A stretch of 64,000 bases of DNA from NCBI GenBank assembly GCA_028715985.1, contig JAQUQR010000006.1, positions 33,667-97,666 of the forward strand. The letters run 5' to 3'. The DNA is from Methanocellales archaeon. GTDB taxonomy: Archaea; Halobacteriota; UBA148. Shown here in pieces: positions 36,116 through 45,158 of the stretch (the stretch's first letter is position 1; every line of letters starts with the position of its first letter). The notes under the pieces were generated by a model, which saw only the letters and a program-made list of their open reading frames with translations, was not told the DNA's origin and searched no databases. The position numbers and the translations under genes were made by a program.

Positions 36116-37171
36116 TCACCACCCCGTTACTCTCTTCCTCTGCCTCAACAGATATAGAAAGAAAGGTGCTCCAAAGGAAGCAGTAATTATCCCTACAGGG
36201 ATCTCAGTTGGTTGAATAATCGTTCGTGCTAACGTGTCTGTCCCTATTAAGAACATTGCCCCCACTAAACACGAAGAGGGAAGTAAAATACGGTGATCTG
36301 GCCCTACAATAAGTCTCATAATGTGAGGTATTATGAGACCTACGAACCCGATGATGCCACTCACTGATACTGCTGCAGCAGTTACCAAAGATGAAAAAAT
36401 CAAAATAATCTTTTTAACATATTCCACATTTATACCTAAATCTACAGCGTGGTCCTCGCCCATAAGCATTACATTTAAATCACGACCAAACAACATCATA
36501 ATGGCAACCCCTAGAATGATTGACGGGAAGGCTACAGCTGCTTTATCCCAACTACTCGCCCAAAATCCCCCCATCAGCCAAAACACTATGCTACGAAGTT
36601 CTTCACCAGCAATATATTTCATAAGGGATACCTGAGCTGTAAAAAATGCACCTACTGCAATCCCTGCAAGTAATAAAGTTTCTATTGGTGCTCTTCCTCT
36701 CGACTTTGCGATATTATAAACTAAAAATATGGTTACAATGGCAAAGATAAAGGCCATGACAGGGATTGTAAAAATCCCCCTCCCTAGACTACTACCCAAA
36801 ACGATAGCCAATGATGCACCAAAAGCTGCTCCTGACGATATGCCCAATATATAAGGCGAAGCCATAGGATTTTTAAATAGACCCTGCATTGCGCAACCGG
36901 CAACTGCGAGAGCTGAGCCAACCAACGCCCCTAGCAAAATTCTGGGCAACCGTACATCCATTATAATTACTCTATAACTATCTGGCCAAGATGGGGGGAA
37001 GTGAAGCAATATCTTGAACACGGTAGTCATCGGGATATTTATAGGGCCGATTATAAGAGCGATAAGGACTGTTAAAATAACCCCAATCACTAAGCAGAGG
37101 ATTGTTAACGACCAACGGAGGTGTTTTTTAGAGTGTATAACATCGACATCGCTCTTTTCCATTCTATGCAA
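36116..37171 (-). CDS. ABC transporter permease, FecCD/BtuC type
   Basis: 351 residues with ~9-10 membrane helices; FecCD hallmarks are RLPRILLGALVGSALAVAGC, MQGLFKNPMASPYILGISSG, the coupling helix region and GIIGFVGLIIPHIMRLIVG. It starts by overlapping the radical SAM gene by 8 bases, so translation is coupled. It would form the membrane channel for the substrate-binding protein and ATPase of this locus. Confidence 0.95.
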   Translation of the reverse strand: MHRMEKSDVDVIHSKKHLRWSLTILCLVIGVILTVLIALIIGPINIPMTTVFKILLHFPPSWPDSYRVIIMDVRLPRILLGALVGSALAVAGCAMQGLFKNPMASPYILGISSGAAFGASLAIVLGSSLGRGIFTIPVMAFIFAIVTIFLVYNIAKSRGRAPIETLLLAGIAVGAFFTAQVSLMKYIAGEELRSIVFWLMGGFWASSWDKAAVAFPSIILGVAIMMLFGRDLNVMLMGEDHAVDLGINVEYVKKIILIFSSLVTAAAVSVSGIIGFVGLIIPHIMRLIVGPDHRILLPSSCLVGAMFLIGTDTLARTIIQPTEIPVGIITASFGAPFFLYLLRQRKRVTGW

Positions 37172-37877
37172 CTCTTATGCTTTGGTATCTTGAATCCTCT
37201 TTTATCATCCTAGTATAATCATCTGCCGATTGATGGTAAGAGGTGGTAACTTCCTCTAAATGCTGCTTTGCAATTTGTTTTGCTTTCGCCATTTCGTTCG
37301 GATTCGGAGAACGCCACGGTGTTCCCGGAACTGGAATGTAACCCGTTATGTGGAGTGGTATCAGCGGGTCCACATCTGCTATGAATATGGCTATATCTTC
37401 TAGCTCTCCTAAATCAATAAGACTTGGTATAAATACCGTGCTTGCGCTCAAAGTTATTCCTTGATCGTAAATCTTTCTAAAATTAGTTAGCACCCTCTTA
37501 TTTGGTGCTCCCGTATATTCTTTATGAATTCTCTCCGAGTATGCTTTTATGGTAATATTCATCTCATCAATATCATTTGGTGGCATATTCCAACCCATTG
37601 AGTGACCTATCTTAGTTCTTACGCACAATTCTTCATGGCAGAATTTTGCAATCGGACCGATATCTTGACATAAAGTAGGTTCTCCGCCAACAAAATGTAC
37701 TCGTTTAATTTTCAATGACCTCAACGCGTTCTTTACCTGTTCTAAGGTTAGTGTCTTGGTTTGTGACCTTTCTTCATTCAATTTGTAGGAACAACCTTTA
37801 CATTTGAAATTGCATCCATAAGTGTGGACATTTGCACGTTTATACTGCTGGCAATAAGTTACAGATACCAAAGGCAT
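37164..37877 (-). CDS. Radical SAM protein inside an ABC importer operon
   Basis: 237 residues from the start MPLVSVTYCQQYKRANV (37877), which follows the binding-protein stop by 4 bases. The radical SAM cluster motif CxxxCxxC is in YGCNFKCKGCSYKL and the SAM-binding glycine motif in VHFVGGEPTLCQD. The overall layout is like pyruvate-formate-lyase-activating-enzyme relatives (small, single domain, no SPASM). Being encoded between the binding protein and the permease is unusual and suggests it modifies or makes the transported ligand or a metal-chelator. Actual reaction unknown. Confidence 0.8.
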   Translation of the reverse strand: MPLVSVTYCQQYKRANVHTYGCNFKCKGCSYKLNEERSQTKTLTLEQVKNALRSLKIKRVHFVGGEPTLCQDIGPIAKFCHEELCVRTKIGHSMGWNMPPNDIDEMNITIKAYSERIHKEYTGAPNKRVLTNFRKIYDQGITLSASTVFIPSLIDLGELEDIAIFIADVDPLIPLHITGYIPVPGTPWRSPNPNEMAKAKQIAKQHLEEVTTSYHQSADDYTRMIKEDSRYQSIRVA

Positions 37878-37881
37878 ATGA

Positions 37882-38838
37882 TCAACTCTCAAATAATTCT
37901 GGATGCAACCATTTTGCAACTTCCTCCAGTGCCATCCACGCATTGGGCCCTACACCACTTATGTCGCTCAGCTTGTAGACCCTGCTATTCTTTACAGCAT
38001 CTATGGAGTTCCATCCGCTTCTCGCTTTAACATCATCTATTGACTGGCCATACCATGTAATCAAGATAATATCTGGGCTCCTTTCAATGATGTATTCATT
38101 GCTTAGTGTGGGGTATGCTACCGGTTCATCAGCGGCAATATTGATTCCACCCGCTTTGTAAATTAAATCGTTACCGAGTGTATTTGGACCGGCACATCTT
38201 CCAGGTACAGAGGAGGTTTCATAGTACACAAGAGGACGCGCCGTTTTATTGATGTCCTTTGTTAAGCTGGTAATGGCATCTATTTTGGATTGCATGGTTG
38301 ATACAACGCTTTTAGCCTCAGAGGATCGATTAGTGAGGAGTCCAGCTACAAGAATACCTCCTAGGACATCTTCATATGACGTTTCATATGCAACATAATA
38401 AATCGGAACATTTGATTCTAAACTCGAAAGAGCGTTCCTAGAATATGGATACGCGATTATGAGATCCGGGTCCAAATCGATTATCTTTTCTAGACTAGGG
38501 GCTGATGCTGTTCCAACGGTTGTCTTGTTACGTACTTCTAAAGGCCATCCCTTTTGAGCAGTCGAATTGTCAACAGCTATGATATTATCACCGCAACCGA
38601 TGGCATATAAGGTTTCTGCATATCCTGGCGTCAGTACAATTATGCGATTCGGTGTCGTTGTTAAAGTAACGGTTCTGCCCTCACCATCGATTACTGTTAT
38701 ACTGCCTATTGTCGCCGTTGCTCCCCCCTCCGTTGACATATTGGCCAATGCATATCCACTACCAAAAGCAGCACCTATGAGCACGATTATGGCTATCCAT
38801 GCCCCAACTTGTTTATTTTTCGTTGTTGACATTTTCAT
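37882..38838 (-). CDS. ABC transporter substrate-binding protein (BtuF/FecB family)
   Basis: 318 residues if started at MKMSTTKNKQVGAWIAI (38838); a longer frame to 38913 is possible but would give an unlikely leader. One N-terminal membrane anchor (IAIIVLIGAAFGSGYALA), then a PeripBP_2 domain: ITVIDGEGRTVTLTTTPNRI, YAETLYAIGCGDNIIAVDN, DPDLIIAYPYS, SPDIILITWYG. It captures the substrate outside the membrane. The divergent neighbour is a broken nikR gene, and some importers of this type carry nickel, so nickel or a nickel chelate is my best guess; iron, cobalamin or haem remain possible. Confidence 0.9.
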   Translation of the reverse strand: MKMSTTKNKQVGAWIAIIVLIGAAFGSGYALANMSTEGGATATIGSITVIDGEGRTVTLTTTPNRIIVLTPGYAETLYAIGCGDNIIAVDNSTAQKGWPLEVRNKTTVGTASAPSLEKIIDLDPDLIIAYPYSRNALSSLESNVPIYYVAYETSYEDVLGGILVAGLLTNRSSEAKSVVSTMQSKIDAITSLTKDINKTARPLVYYETSSVPGRCAGPNTLGNDLIYKAGGINIAADEPVAYPTLSNEYIIERSPDIILITWYGQSIDDVKARSGWNSIDAVKNSRVYKLSDISGVGPNAWMALEEVAKWLHPELFES

Positions 38839-38957
38839 ACCTGTAGCAACTTTTTTTATTTTCGTATTACTTATGATGATATATATATGAGTATAAAACA
38901 TTTTTGGTAGCAATTATTACATTATTAGTAGCATGACTACCCTATGAACGTGCTATT

Positions 38958-39301
38958 ATGAATGTAGAAAAAGCAGGAGTGTCATTCGGGTCCGAACTAC
39001 TGAATAAGTAAAAAAAATCGCTTATAGGGGCGAAATTGAAACTGAGAAAGGCGATGCTATTGGGACACTTACAATCATTTAAGACCATGACATAGTAGAT
39101 GTTACTAATCGATTGATGCACCTCCAACATCATCACTCTGAGATCTCATTAACGACCCATATTCACATTGATGAACATACCTGTCTTGAAGTAATTGTTG
39201 TTCGGGGGCAAGCCAAAAATGTGAGAAGATTCGCGGACAACATAAAAGCGATAAAAGGAGTGAAACACGGCGGATTGATAATAACCACAACTTCATTTTG
39301 A
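38958..39301 (+). pseudogene. nikR: Broken nickel-responsive regulator NikR
   Basis: The locus encodes both ends of NikR but not as one protein. It starts MNVEKAGVSFGSELLNK (38958), the first strand and helix of the RHH domain, then hits TAA at 39009. Reading resumes in GDAIGTLTII, with a TAA at the place of the usual Tyr, and continues DHDIVDVTNRLMHLQHHHS, then THIHIDEHTCLEVIVVRG and IKAIKGVKHGGLIITTTSF. The nickel ligands (His in HHH/THIHI and Cys in HTCLE) are still there. About 25-30 RHH residues are missing and replaced by a sequence resembling a CRISPR repeat. It is divergent from the ABC importer it probably once controlled. Confidence 0.8.
39008..39042 (+). repeat. CRISPR-repeat-like sequence at the nikR deletion point
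   Basis: 35 bases beginning gtaaaaaaaatcgctt and ending ggcgaaattgaaac, with the 3' ATTGAAAC shared by the type A repeats but otherwise different. Only one copy is present, so calling it a CRISPR repeat is tentative. Confidence 0.3.
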
Positions 39302-39808
39302 AGCTCTATTAATAGGACATACCTAGCAAAAACCTACACCAACGAGAAAGATATATAAAACGCCCCCATCAAACGACGGTCTTCTAGAAGCCACTTCCTA
39401 TCCGTGACTCTACGTTGCACCTTTGGTACTTCTTACCCTGTTGCAATCTCGCTCAGCTATCTTTCCGTCTAAGGCTTTATTGTTTTGTATTTGAAAAGCT
39501 TTGTTTTCTTCTTGCTGTTCTTCGGTTTAAAGTGATTATATATAACTAAAAACAAAAGTAATAGGGGTCCAAAAACTAGAACTAAAATGGAACAAGCAAA
39601 AGATACCCAAAGCTAAACATGTTCTTTAGGGTAATATCTAGGATTTATTTGTATGACTCACAACTTCTCTATTGCTTCACCATCCATTCATTCAGATTGA
39701 AAACAATCTAGCTTCGATATCGCTCGTCCAAATCTCCTTCGTCAACTTCATATATCTACCAAAACGTTATAGGAACTTACACAATGAATTAAAAAAGAAG
39801 GATGATGC
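39302..39808. other. Intergenic, no gene seen, contains dispersed repeat copy 2
   Basis: About 500 bases between the nikR relic and the M16 protease gene. It contains the second copy of the ~60-base repeat (39592-39651) and AT-rich runs (ttgttttgtatttgaaaag) but no reading frame or RNA that I recognise. The promoter of the protease gene should lie in its last 100 bases. Confidence 0.45.
39592..39651 (+). repeat. Dispersed ~60-bp repeat, copy 2
   Basis: Partner of the copy at 34688-34745; identical over the last ~15 bases (tctaggatttatttg) and about 70 percent alike overall by eye. Confidence 0.5.
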
Positions 39809-42325
39809 ATGTCCAATTCGATCATCAGTTACACATTAAATAATGGACTCAAGGTGTTAATCAAGGAAATTCCTAATCGCGATCTTGTTCTCATATTGCC
39901 GTGGATGAATGTAGGCTCTGTCAATGAGACAGATGATATGGCAGGCATATCACATTTTATTGAACACCTGCTTTTCAAAGGCACGGAGAAAAGAAGCAAG
40001 GGTCAGCTTGCTGAAGAAATCGAATCCCTAGGGGGCGTCTTCAATGCATTTACCGATTATTGGTTCACCGCATATTATGTATTAGTGCCTTCTGAGAACT
40101 TTTCAAAAGCGCTTGAGATACAGTTTGACCAGCTAACTAATCCGATTTTCCCACAGGAAGAGATTGAACGTGAGCGTCAAGTAGTGCTTGAGGAAATCCG
40201 GCTATACAATGATATGCCAACCAATAAAGTCGTTGAAAACCTTCATGCTGCTGCATTCAGGCGGCATCGACATGGCCGACCTGTCATAGGGTTTAAAGAA
40301 GTCCTAGAAAAAATTGACAGAAATGGCATTGTAGAGCATTACTCGAACTACTATAAACCAAATAATGGCGCCCTCATCATTTGTGGCGATATAAAAGCAG
40401 ATGAGGTAAGAGGTACCATCGAAAAAATTTACGGAAGTTGGCAAAAAGGCGAAGTTAAGACAAGTATCTCACCTACTGAACCTGTTCAGCAGGATTTGGC
40501 CTTCGCTTCCTCTAACATGGAAATCAACGAAAATTTCGTGGCATTTGGGATCAAAATTCCTGAGTTTTTGCATCCTGATACCATTGGATTAGAGGTATTG
40601 AGGTATTTGCTTGTTGATTGTGGTGAAAGCTCCATTTTGGTGAATTCCTTAAAGAACAAAAGAAGACTGGTGAGCTCTTTAGAATCAGATCTATTTTCTG
40701 TAAAGGAGGCGGGGCTTCTTTCTTTTTATGGCACTCAGCCCACATCCAAGTCACCTAGCGATGTGTTAACATCTGCCATTGAAGAAATAGAGAGTCTGAA
40801 ACAGAATGGGATTAAGCAAAGAGATTTAGAAAAGTCGAAGAATCATCTATTGCGTGAATTCGTTTCTGAGATTGAGGATATCTCAAACTACGGGATGAAG
40901 TTGGGTGAATACAACTGTTATGGGAATTACAAGTTTATCGAAGATTATGCAGATAGGGTTCAAAAGATCGCTGTAGAAGACATTCAAGAAATTTTGATGA
41001 AATATTTTACTCCAAGAAATTTGTCCGTATCTGAGTTATTGCCAAAATCTGCGAAGCCGACGATAGGTAAAAATCATATAAAACAGAAATTTTTGGCTTT
41101 ACAAAAATCTGACCCGCTAGTGAGAGATATGGGTAACTACAAGCTAATTTTAGAGAGCAGGCATTCCATTCCAAAAATTGGAGCTGTTATTCTTTTTAGA
41201 TGCGGCTCAGCTTATGAGAACATCGAAAATAACGGTATTTCAGCATTGATGCTTGAAACACTTTTGAGTGGGACGAAATCACTTACATCCGATGACATTG
41301 CAAATAAATTAGACCATATGGGAACTTATATCCATAAACAGTGCGAGAAGGAATATTGTTTTCTTTGGTTGGAGATGCTTCCGCAATACCTCATACCCAG
41401 CATGAACCTCATACTTGATTGCATTGTAAATCCGGTCTTTCCTGAGAACGAGGTTGAAAAGCAAAAAGAAAATTTAATCACAGATTTACATATAACTGAA
41501 GACCATGTGATGTCTTTTAGTAGGATATTTTTTGAGCGCGTATATTTCAGGGATCACCCCTATGGGCTGTGTCAGCACGGTGACAAAGACACGATAGGGC
41601 GAATTACGCAAGCGGACCTTAAGGCTTGGCACAAAAAATTTATAACTGGCGGCAATATCCTTATTTCCTTGGTTGGAGATGTGACTGAGAAGGATGCATT
41701 TGCCGTAGCAAGTAAATATCTTGGACAGCTCGAAAAAAATACATTGCCAGTTATACCTAAGTTTGATTATTCTGCTCGTGGAACTTTTGGTGAAGCTTTC
41801 CGTGAGAGAGAGCAATCACATTTGATTCTAGGAGTTGGAATGCCCCCCTATGGATATAATGCACCTGAATTTGACATTATTTTAGAGATTCTGGGTGGCA
41901 TGTCCGGGAGATTATTCAAGCAACTTCGTGATGAAAAAAGTCTGGCATATGCGGTGTATCCATATGATAGGAGGTTCTCAGATACCGGCGTCTTTTGCGT
42001 ATATGTTGGCACAAAACTCGATCAAGAGAATATTGCCAAATCGGAAATTGTTACCGAACTCGAAAATTTTATGGGGGGATTCGAAACCGAGGAGTTTAAC
42101 AGAGCCAAATCCATGTGTATAACGGAGCATTTAAAATCCACGCAAAGATTTGCATATGCTGCATTAAGGTACGCAATCCATGAAAGTTATGGGTTTGACG
42201 CAGACGAAATCTGTAAATATCCGAATAAACTTAGAGATATATCTGAATTGCAATTGTATGATATCATCAAAAAATTTATCAAGTATGAAGAACTCACATT
42301 AGCAGTTATACACGGTAAAAAATAG
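39809..42325 (+). CDS. M16 family zinc protease, two-domain
   Basis: 838-residue pitrilysin/insulinase-type peptidase with two M16 halves fused. The N-terminal half carries the inverted zinc motif HXXEH in SHFIEHLLFKGTEKR (~55) with the downstream Glu in EEIRLYNDMPTNK; the C-terminal half begins near residue 440 (HSIPKIGAVILFRCGSAYEN) and lacks the motif (ISALMLETLLSGTKS), as is normal for one subunit half. No signal peptide, so it is cytoplasmic, unlike many bacterial relatives. The gene ends 190 bases before rnfC; whether it is co-transcribed with rnf is unknown. Likely roles are peptide degradation or processing. Confidence 0.92.
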   Translation: MSNSIISYTLNNGLKVLIKEIPNRDLVLILPWMNVGSVNETDDMAGISHFIEHLLFKGTEKRSKGQLAEEIESLGGVFNAFTDYWFTAYYVLVPSENFSKALEIQFDQLTNPIFPQEEIERERQVVLEEIRLYNDMPTNKVVENLHAAAFRRHRHGRPVIGFKEVLEKIDRNGIVEHYSNYYKPNNGALIICGDIKADEVRGTIEKIYGSWQKGEVKTSISPTEPVQQDLAFASSNMEINENFVAFGIKIPEFLHPDTIGLEVLRYLLVDCGESSILVNSLKNKRRLVSSLESDLFSVKEAGLLSFYGTQPTSKSPSDVLTSAIEEIESLKQNGIKQRDLEKSKNHLLREFVSEIEDISNYGMKLGEYNCYGNYKFIEDYADRVQKIAVEDIQEILMKYFTPRNLSVSELLPKSAKPTIGKNHIKQKFLALQKSDPLVRDMGNYKLILESRHSIPKIGAVILFRCGSAYENIENNGISALMLETLLSGTKSLTSDDIANKLDHMGTYIHKQCEKEYCFLWLEMLPQYLIPSMNLILDCIVNPVFPENEVEKQKENLITDLHITEDHVMSFSRIFFERVYFRDHPYGLCQHGDKDTIGRITQADLKAWHKKFITGGNILISLVGDVTEKDAFAVASKYLGQLEKNTLPVIPKFDYSARGTFGEAFREREQSHLILGVGMPPYGYNAPEFDIILEILGGMSGRLFKQLRDEKSLAYAVYPYDRRFSDTGVFCVYVGTKLDQENIAKSEIVTELENFMGGFETEEFNRAKSMCITEHLKSTQRFAYAALRYAIHESYGFDADEICKYPNKLRDISELQLYDIIKKFIKYEELTLAVIHGKK

Positions 42326-42369
42326 GGGATAAAAAGGGGTAAGGATTAAAAATTAGGGGGATCTTTAAA

Positions 42370-42519
42370 ATAAAAATTATACTGCAAAAAATTGGTCTGG
42401 GGCGTAGAAAAGACCGTATCTGGCTTTATGCATTCGGCGTTTGGCTCAAATCCTGCTTTGAAGGATCGGATGGGATAAAAAAAGTTCTAAATGAGATTTA
42501 TGCGAGAGGCGACAAATGA
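42370..42519 (+). CDS. Possible 49-residue protein leading the rnf cluster
   Basis: A frame reading (I/M)KIILQKIGLGRRKDRIW, then LYAFGVWLKSCFEGSDGIKK and VLNEIYARGDK, with stop TGA overlapping the rnfC start (ATGA). The composition looks coding and ATGA coupling is typical of real genes, but the only start near the ribosome-binding-like AGGGGGATC (42355-42363) is ATA at 42370. Either a non-standard start, a sequence error (ATG read as ATA) or a decayed gene. Confidence 0.35.
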   Translation: MKIILQKIGLGRRKDRIWLYAFGVWLKSCFEGSDGIKKVLNEIYARGDK

Positions 42520-43607
42520 AGCAAATAGCGGTCATGAAGGTGCCTGAAAGAGTGGTAATTCCTGTGAGTGAGCCTCTGATAGCTATTGGCGACAAGGTGA
42601 ATGTTGGTCAGAAGATAGGCGAAAGCGAGCATTCCAGTGTTTCTGGAGAAGTGGTTGAAATCTCCAAACTGCCTAATAAAAACGTCCTGAGCATAGCTAT
42701 CAAAACCAGCGAGGATGTTTCAATCGAATTTCAACCGAAGGAGAATCCTTCCCCTGAGGAGATCAAACAAATCCTAAAGGAGGCGGGAGTACCTATCGAA
42801 TTAACCCCGTCAGAAATCGTCATCTTGAATGGTACAGACGAAAAGCCATATGTGACCGCAAATCATGCCCTAATGTTAGAGTATCCAGATGAGATACTGG
42901 GCGGGCTAAAAATTCTGATGAAGGCTACGGGCGCATCCCGCGGCGTCATTGTAGTCTGCGATGGTGATTCCGATGCCATAAATGTCATGAAAGCAGCTAC
43001 GAAGGACATAGAAATTATCCCGTCAAAAACCACTTATGTGCAATGTACAGAGAACCTGATGAAAAATGCGATCGCCAAGGGTTCAAAGGCAATGGTTAGC
43101 AATATCGGAATTTCAAAAGCGGTGTATGATGCAGTATCTCTAGGCAAGCCTTTCATTGAGACTGTGGTTACGGTAACAGGCGCAAAGGAATCCCAAAACG
43201 TATTGGCAAGAATAGGCACCCCTCTTAAAAGCCTAATTGAAACTTGCGGCGGATATAATGGTGAACCAAAGAAGATCATCATCAATGGTCCAATGTCCGG
43301 CACAGCTCAATATACGGATGAAGTGCCAGTAACCAAGGGCACATATGGGATGTTTGTTCAGTATGATGGCGCTATAGGGGAAATACGACCTTGTATTGAC
43401 TGTGCTAGGTGTGTTGATGTATGTCCCAAAGACCTCTTACCCAATGTGCTGGCAATTTCTGCAGACAATGCCAGATTTGACGTCTGTGTGACCTATAGGG
43501 TGAAGGATTGCGTAGAATGCGGCTCTTGCGCTTATGTATGCCCTTCGAAGATACCCATCGTGCAGTTGATAAAATATGCTAAATCAGAGGTGGAGAAAAA
43601 AGGATGA
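42516..43607 (+). CDS. rnfC: Rnf complex subunit C
   Basis: Peripheral iron-sulfur/flavin subunit that links soluble electron carriers to the membrane Rnf complex. 363 residues: an N-terminal barrel-sandwich part (VGQKIGESEHSSVSGEVVEI), an SLBB/NADH-binding-like region (GGYNGEPKKIIINGPMSG), and two C-terminal 4Fe-4S motifs, CIDCARCVDVCPKDLLP and CVECGSCAYVCPSKIP. Shorter than bacterial RnfC (~440+) because the long N- and C-terminal extensions are missing, as in Methanosarcina. Gene order C-D-G-E-A-B is the same as in Methanosarcina acetivorans, but no multihaem cytochrome c gene precedes it here. Confidence 0.94.
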   Translation: MKQIAVMKVPERVVIPVSEPLIAIGDKVNVGQKIGESEHSSVSGEVVEISKLPNKNVLSIAIKTSEDVSIEFQPKENPSPEEIKQILKEAGVPIELTPSEIVILNGTDEKPYVTANHALMLEYPDEILGGLKILMKATGASRGVIVVCDGDSDAINVMKAATKDIEIIPSKTTYVQCTENLMKNAIAKGSKAMVSNIGISKAVYDAVSLGKPFIETVVTVTGAKESQNVLARIGTPLKSLIETCGGYNGEPKKIIINGPMSGTAQYTDEVPVTKGTYGMFVQYDGAIGEIRPCIDCARCVDVCPKDLLPNVLAISADNARFDVCVTYRVKDCVECGSCAYVCPSKIPIVQLIKYAKSEVEKKG

Positions 43608-44473
43608 AACTCATCGTCTCAGCGCCACCACACATCAAAGATGACGTAAGCATAGAAAGAATCATGTGGGGCATGGTCATAGCATTACTTCCGGTAACCC
43701 TTATAGCATTATACGTCTTTGGATTATCCGCCCTATATATCGCCTTGATATGTGTGCTCACCGCAGCTCTGACTGAGGCGATCCTTCAGAAAATGTCGGA
43801 TAAAAGGATAACCATCAAAGACGGTAATGCGGTGCTCATTGGTTTATTGCTGGCATTGCTACTTCCGCCAAATATCCCGCTTTGGATACCCATTGTTGGA
43901 GTGATAATCGCCATGGTATTTGGCAAGCATGCCTTCGGAGGGTTGGGGCACACCATATTTAATCCATCCTTGGTGGGGGTGGCTTTTTTGATGATATCCT
44001 GGCCAGCGCTGATGACTCCTGCATCTACTCCACGATTTGGTGTATCCCTACCTTATATCCTGGAGTATGGTGCCACTAGGCTGGCAGACGCCTCGCCACT
44101 TGCTATGATTGGGGCTCTCTATCTGTTATATAAGAGGTATATCGACTGGAGAATTCCTTTGAGCTTTATTGCGATTGTGGCATTGTCTGCATTATTGCTT
44201 CGTATAGATCTCTCATCGATCTTCACTGGTGTTCTCATATTGGGTGTTTTTTTCCTTGCCACCGACCATTCGACGACGCCAGTGACTAAGATCGGACGAT
44301 TTATTTTCGGCGCAGGCTGTGGGGCATTGATCATAATATATGGGCAATTTGGTAGTTATTTTGAAGGCATTTGCTATTCGATCTTACTTATGAATTGTTT
44401 CACTGCTTTGATAGATAAGTATACTGCGCCAAATCCTTCAAGGAGGTATCTGTCATGGTTAAAGAAGAGTTAA
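43604..44473 (+). CDS. rnfD: Rnf complex subunit D
   Basis: Membrane subunit of the ion-pumping core, 289 residues with ~9 hydrophobic helices. The conserved SAPPHIKDDVSIERIMWGM N-terminus and the flavin-attachment region LATDHSTTPVTKIGRFIFG (Thr in the TTPVT loop) support the assignment. It overlaps rnfC by 4 bases and rnfG by 19. The covalent FMN would be attached by the ApbE-like enzyme encoded downstream. Confidence 0.93.
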   Translation: MKLIVSAPPHIKDDVSIERIMWGMVIALLPVTLIALYVFGLSALYIALICVLTAALTEAILQKMSDKRITIKDGNAVLIGLLLALLLPPNIPLWIPIVGVIIAMVFGKHAFGGLGHTIFNPSLVGVAFLMISWPALMTPASTPRFGVSLPYILEYGATRLADASPLAMIGALYLLYKRYIDWRIPLSFIAIVALSALLLRIDLSSIFTGVLILGVFFLATDHSTTPVTKIGRFIFGAGCGALIIIYGQFGSYFEGICYSILLMNCFTALIDKYTAPNPSRRYLSWLKKS

Positions 44474-45156
44474 AATATGTGGCGTTAATGCTTGGAATAA
44501 TCGGAGCCTTGTTTATTCTCATCTTAGTTCTTCCTATGGTCACGGTAACAACGATCTTGGGTGTTGGACTGGTTGTGCTAATCCTTGAAATATTACCGTT
44601 TTCTTATATTATATACAAAGAACATAAAGGAGAGCCCATCGTGAATGCCATAGGAACTGTAACAAGGCTAACTCTTATAGCAATGGTGGCTGCAGGTGCC
44701 CTATCCACGACCTATGAGACCACTCAAGCATACATGGCGGCCAATTTAGAGATGGTATTGCCTCGGGTTATGCCGGATGCAGCGGCGTTTACGCCAGTGG
44801 GTGGAGAGGAGGAACCAGTCTATTATGAAGCCTACGATGATGCGGGAAATTTGGTGGGTTACGCTTTTTTCGTGTCGAAGGAGGGATCTCAAGGGCCCAT
44901 ACTGCTAGCTGGCGCCATAGACTTGGACTATAAAGTCACTGCAATAACGGTGGTGAGAAGCTCTGAGACGCCTGGTTTGGGTGCAAAGATAAAAGAAACA
45001 GCGTTCCGAGACCAATTCCTTGGTTTGTCGGTGGCGGATTTACATCTATCACCCGAAGGTAAAATTGATGCCATTACCGGTGCCACCATATCCTCTACGG
45101 CGGTAGTGGACGCCATGAGAACTAAAATAGGAGAAATCCAGGCGGAGGTCGCATAA
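44455..45156 (+). CDS. rnfG: Rnf complex subunit G
   Basis: 233 residues: two or three N-terminal membrane helices and an exposed FMN domain of the RnfG/NqrC type. The flavinylation motif is TGAT (Thr211) in DAITGATISSTAVV near the C-terminus; upstream TVVRSSETPGLGAKIKE is the usual signature. In many bacteria RnfG has a single helix, so the extra hydrophobic segment (residues 30-80) is a difference shared with archaeal versions. Overlaps rnfD by 19 bases. Confidence 0.92.
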   Translation: MVKEELKYVALMLGIIGALFILILVLPMVTVTTILGVGLVVLILEILPFSYIIYKEHKGEPIVNAIGTVTRLTLIAMVAAGALSTTYETTQAYMAANLEMVLPRVMPDAAAFTPVGGEEEPVYYEAYDDAGNLVGYAFFVSKEGSQGPILLAGAIDLDYKVTAITVVRSSETPGLGAKIKETAFRDQFLGLSVADLHLSPEGKIDAITGATISSTAVVDAMRTKIGEIQAEVA

Positions 45157-45158
45157 CA

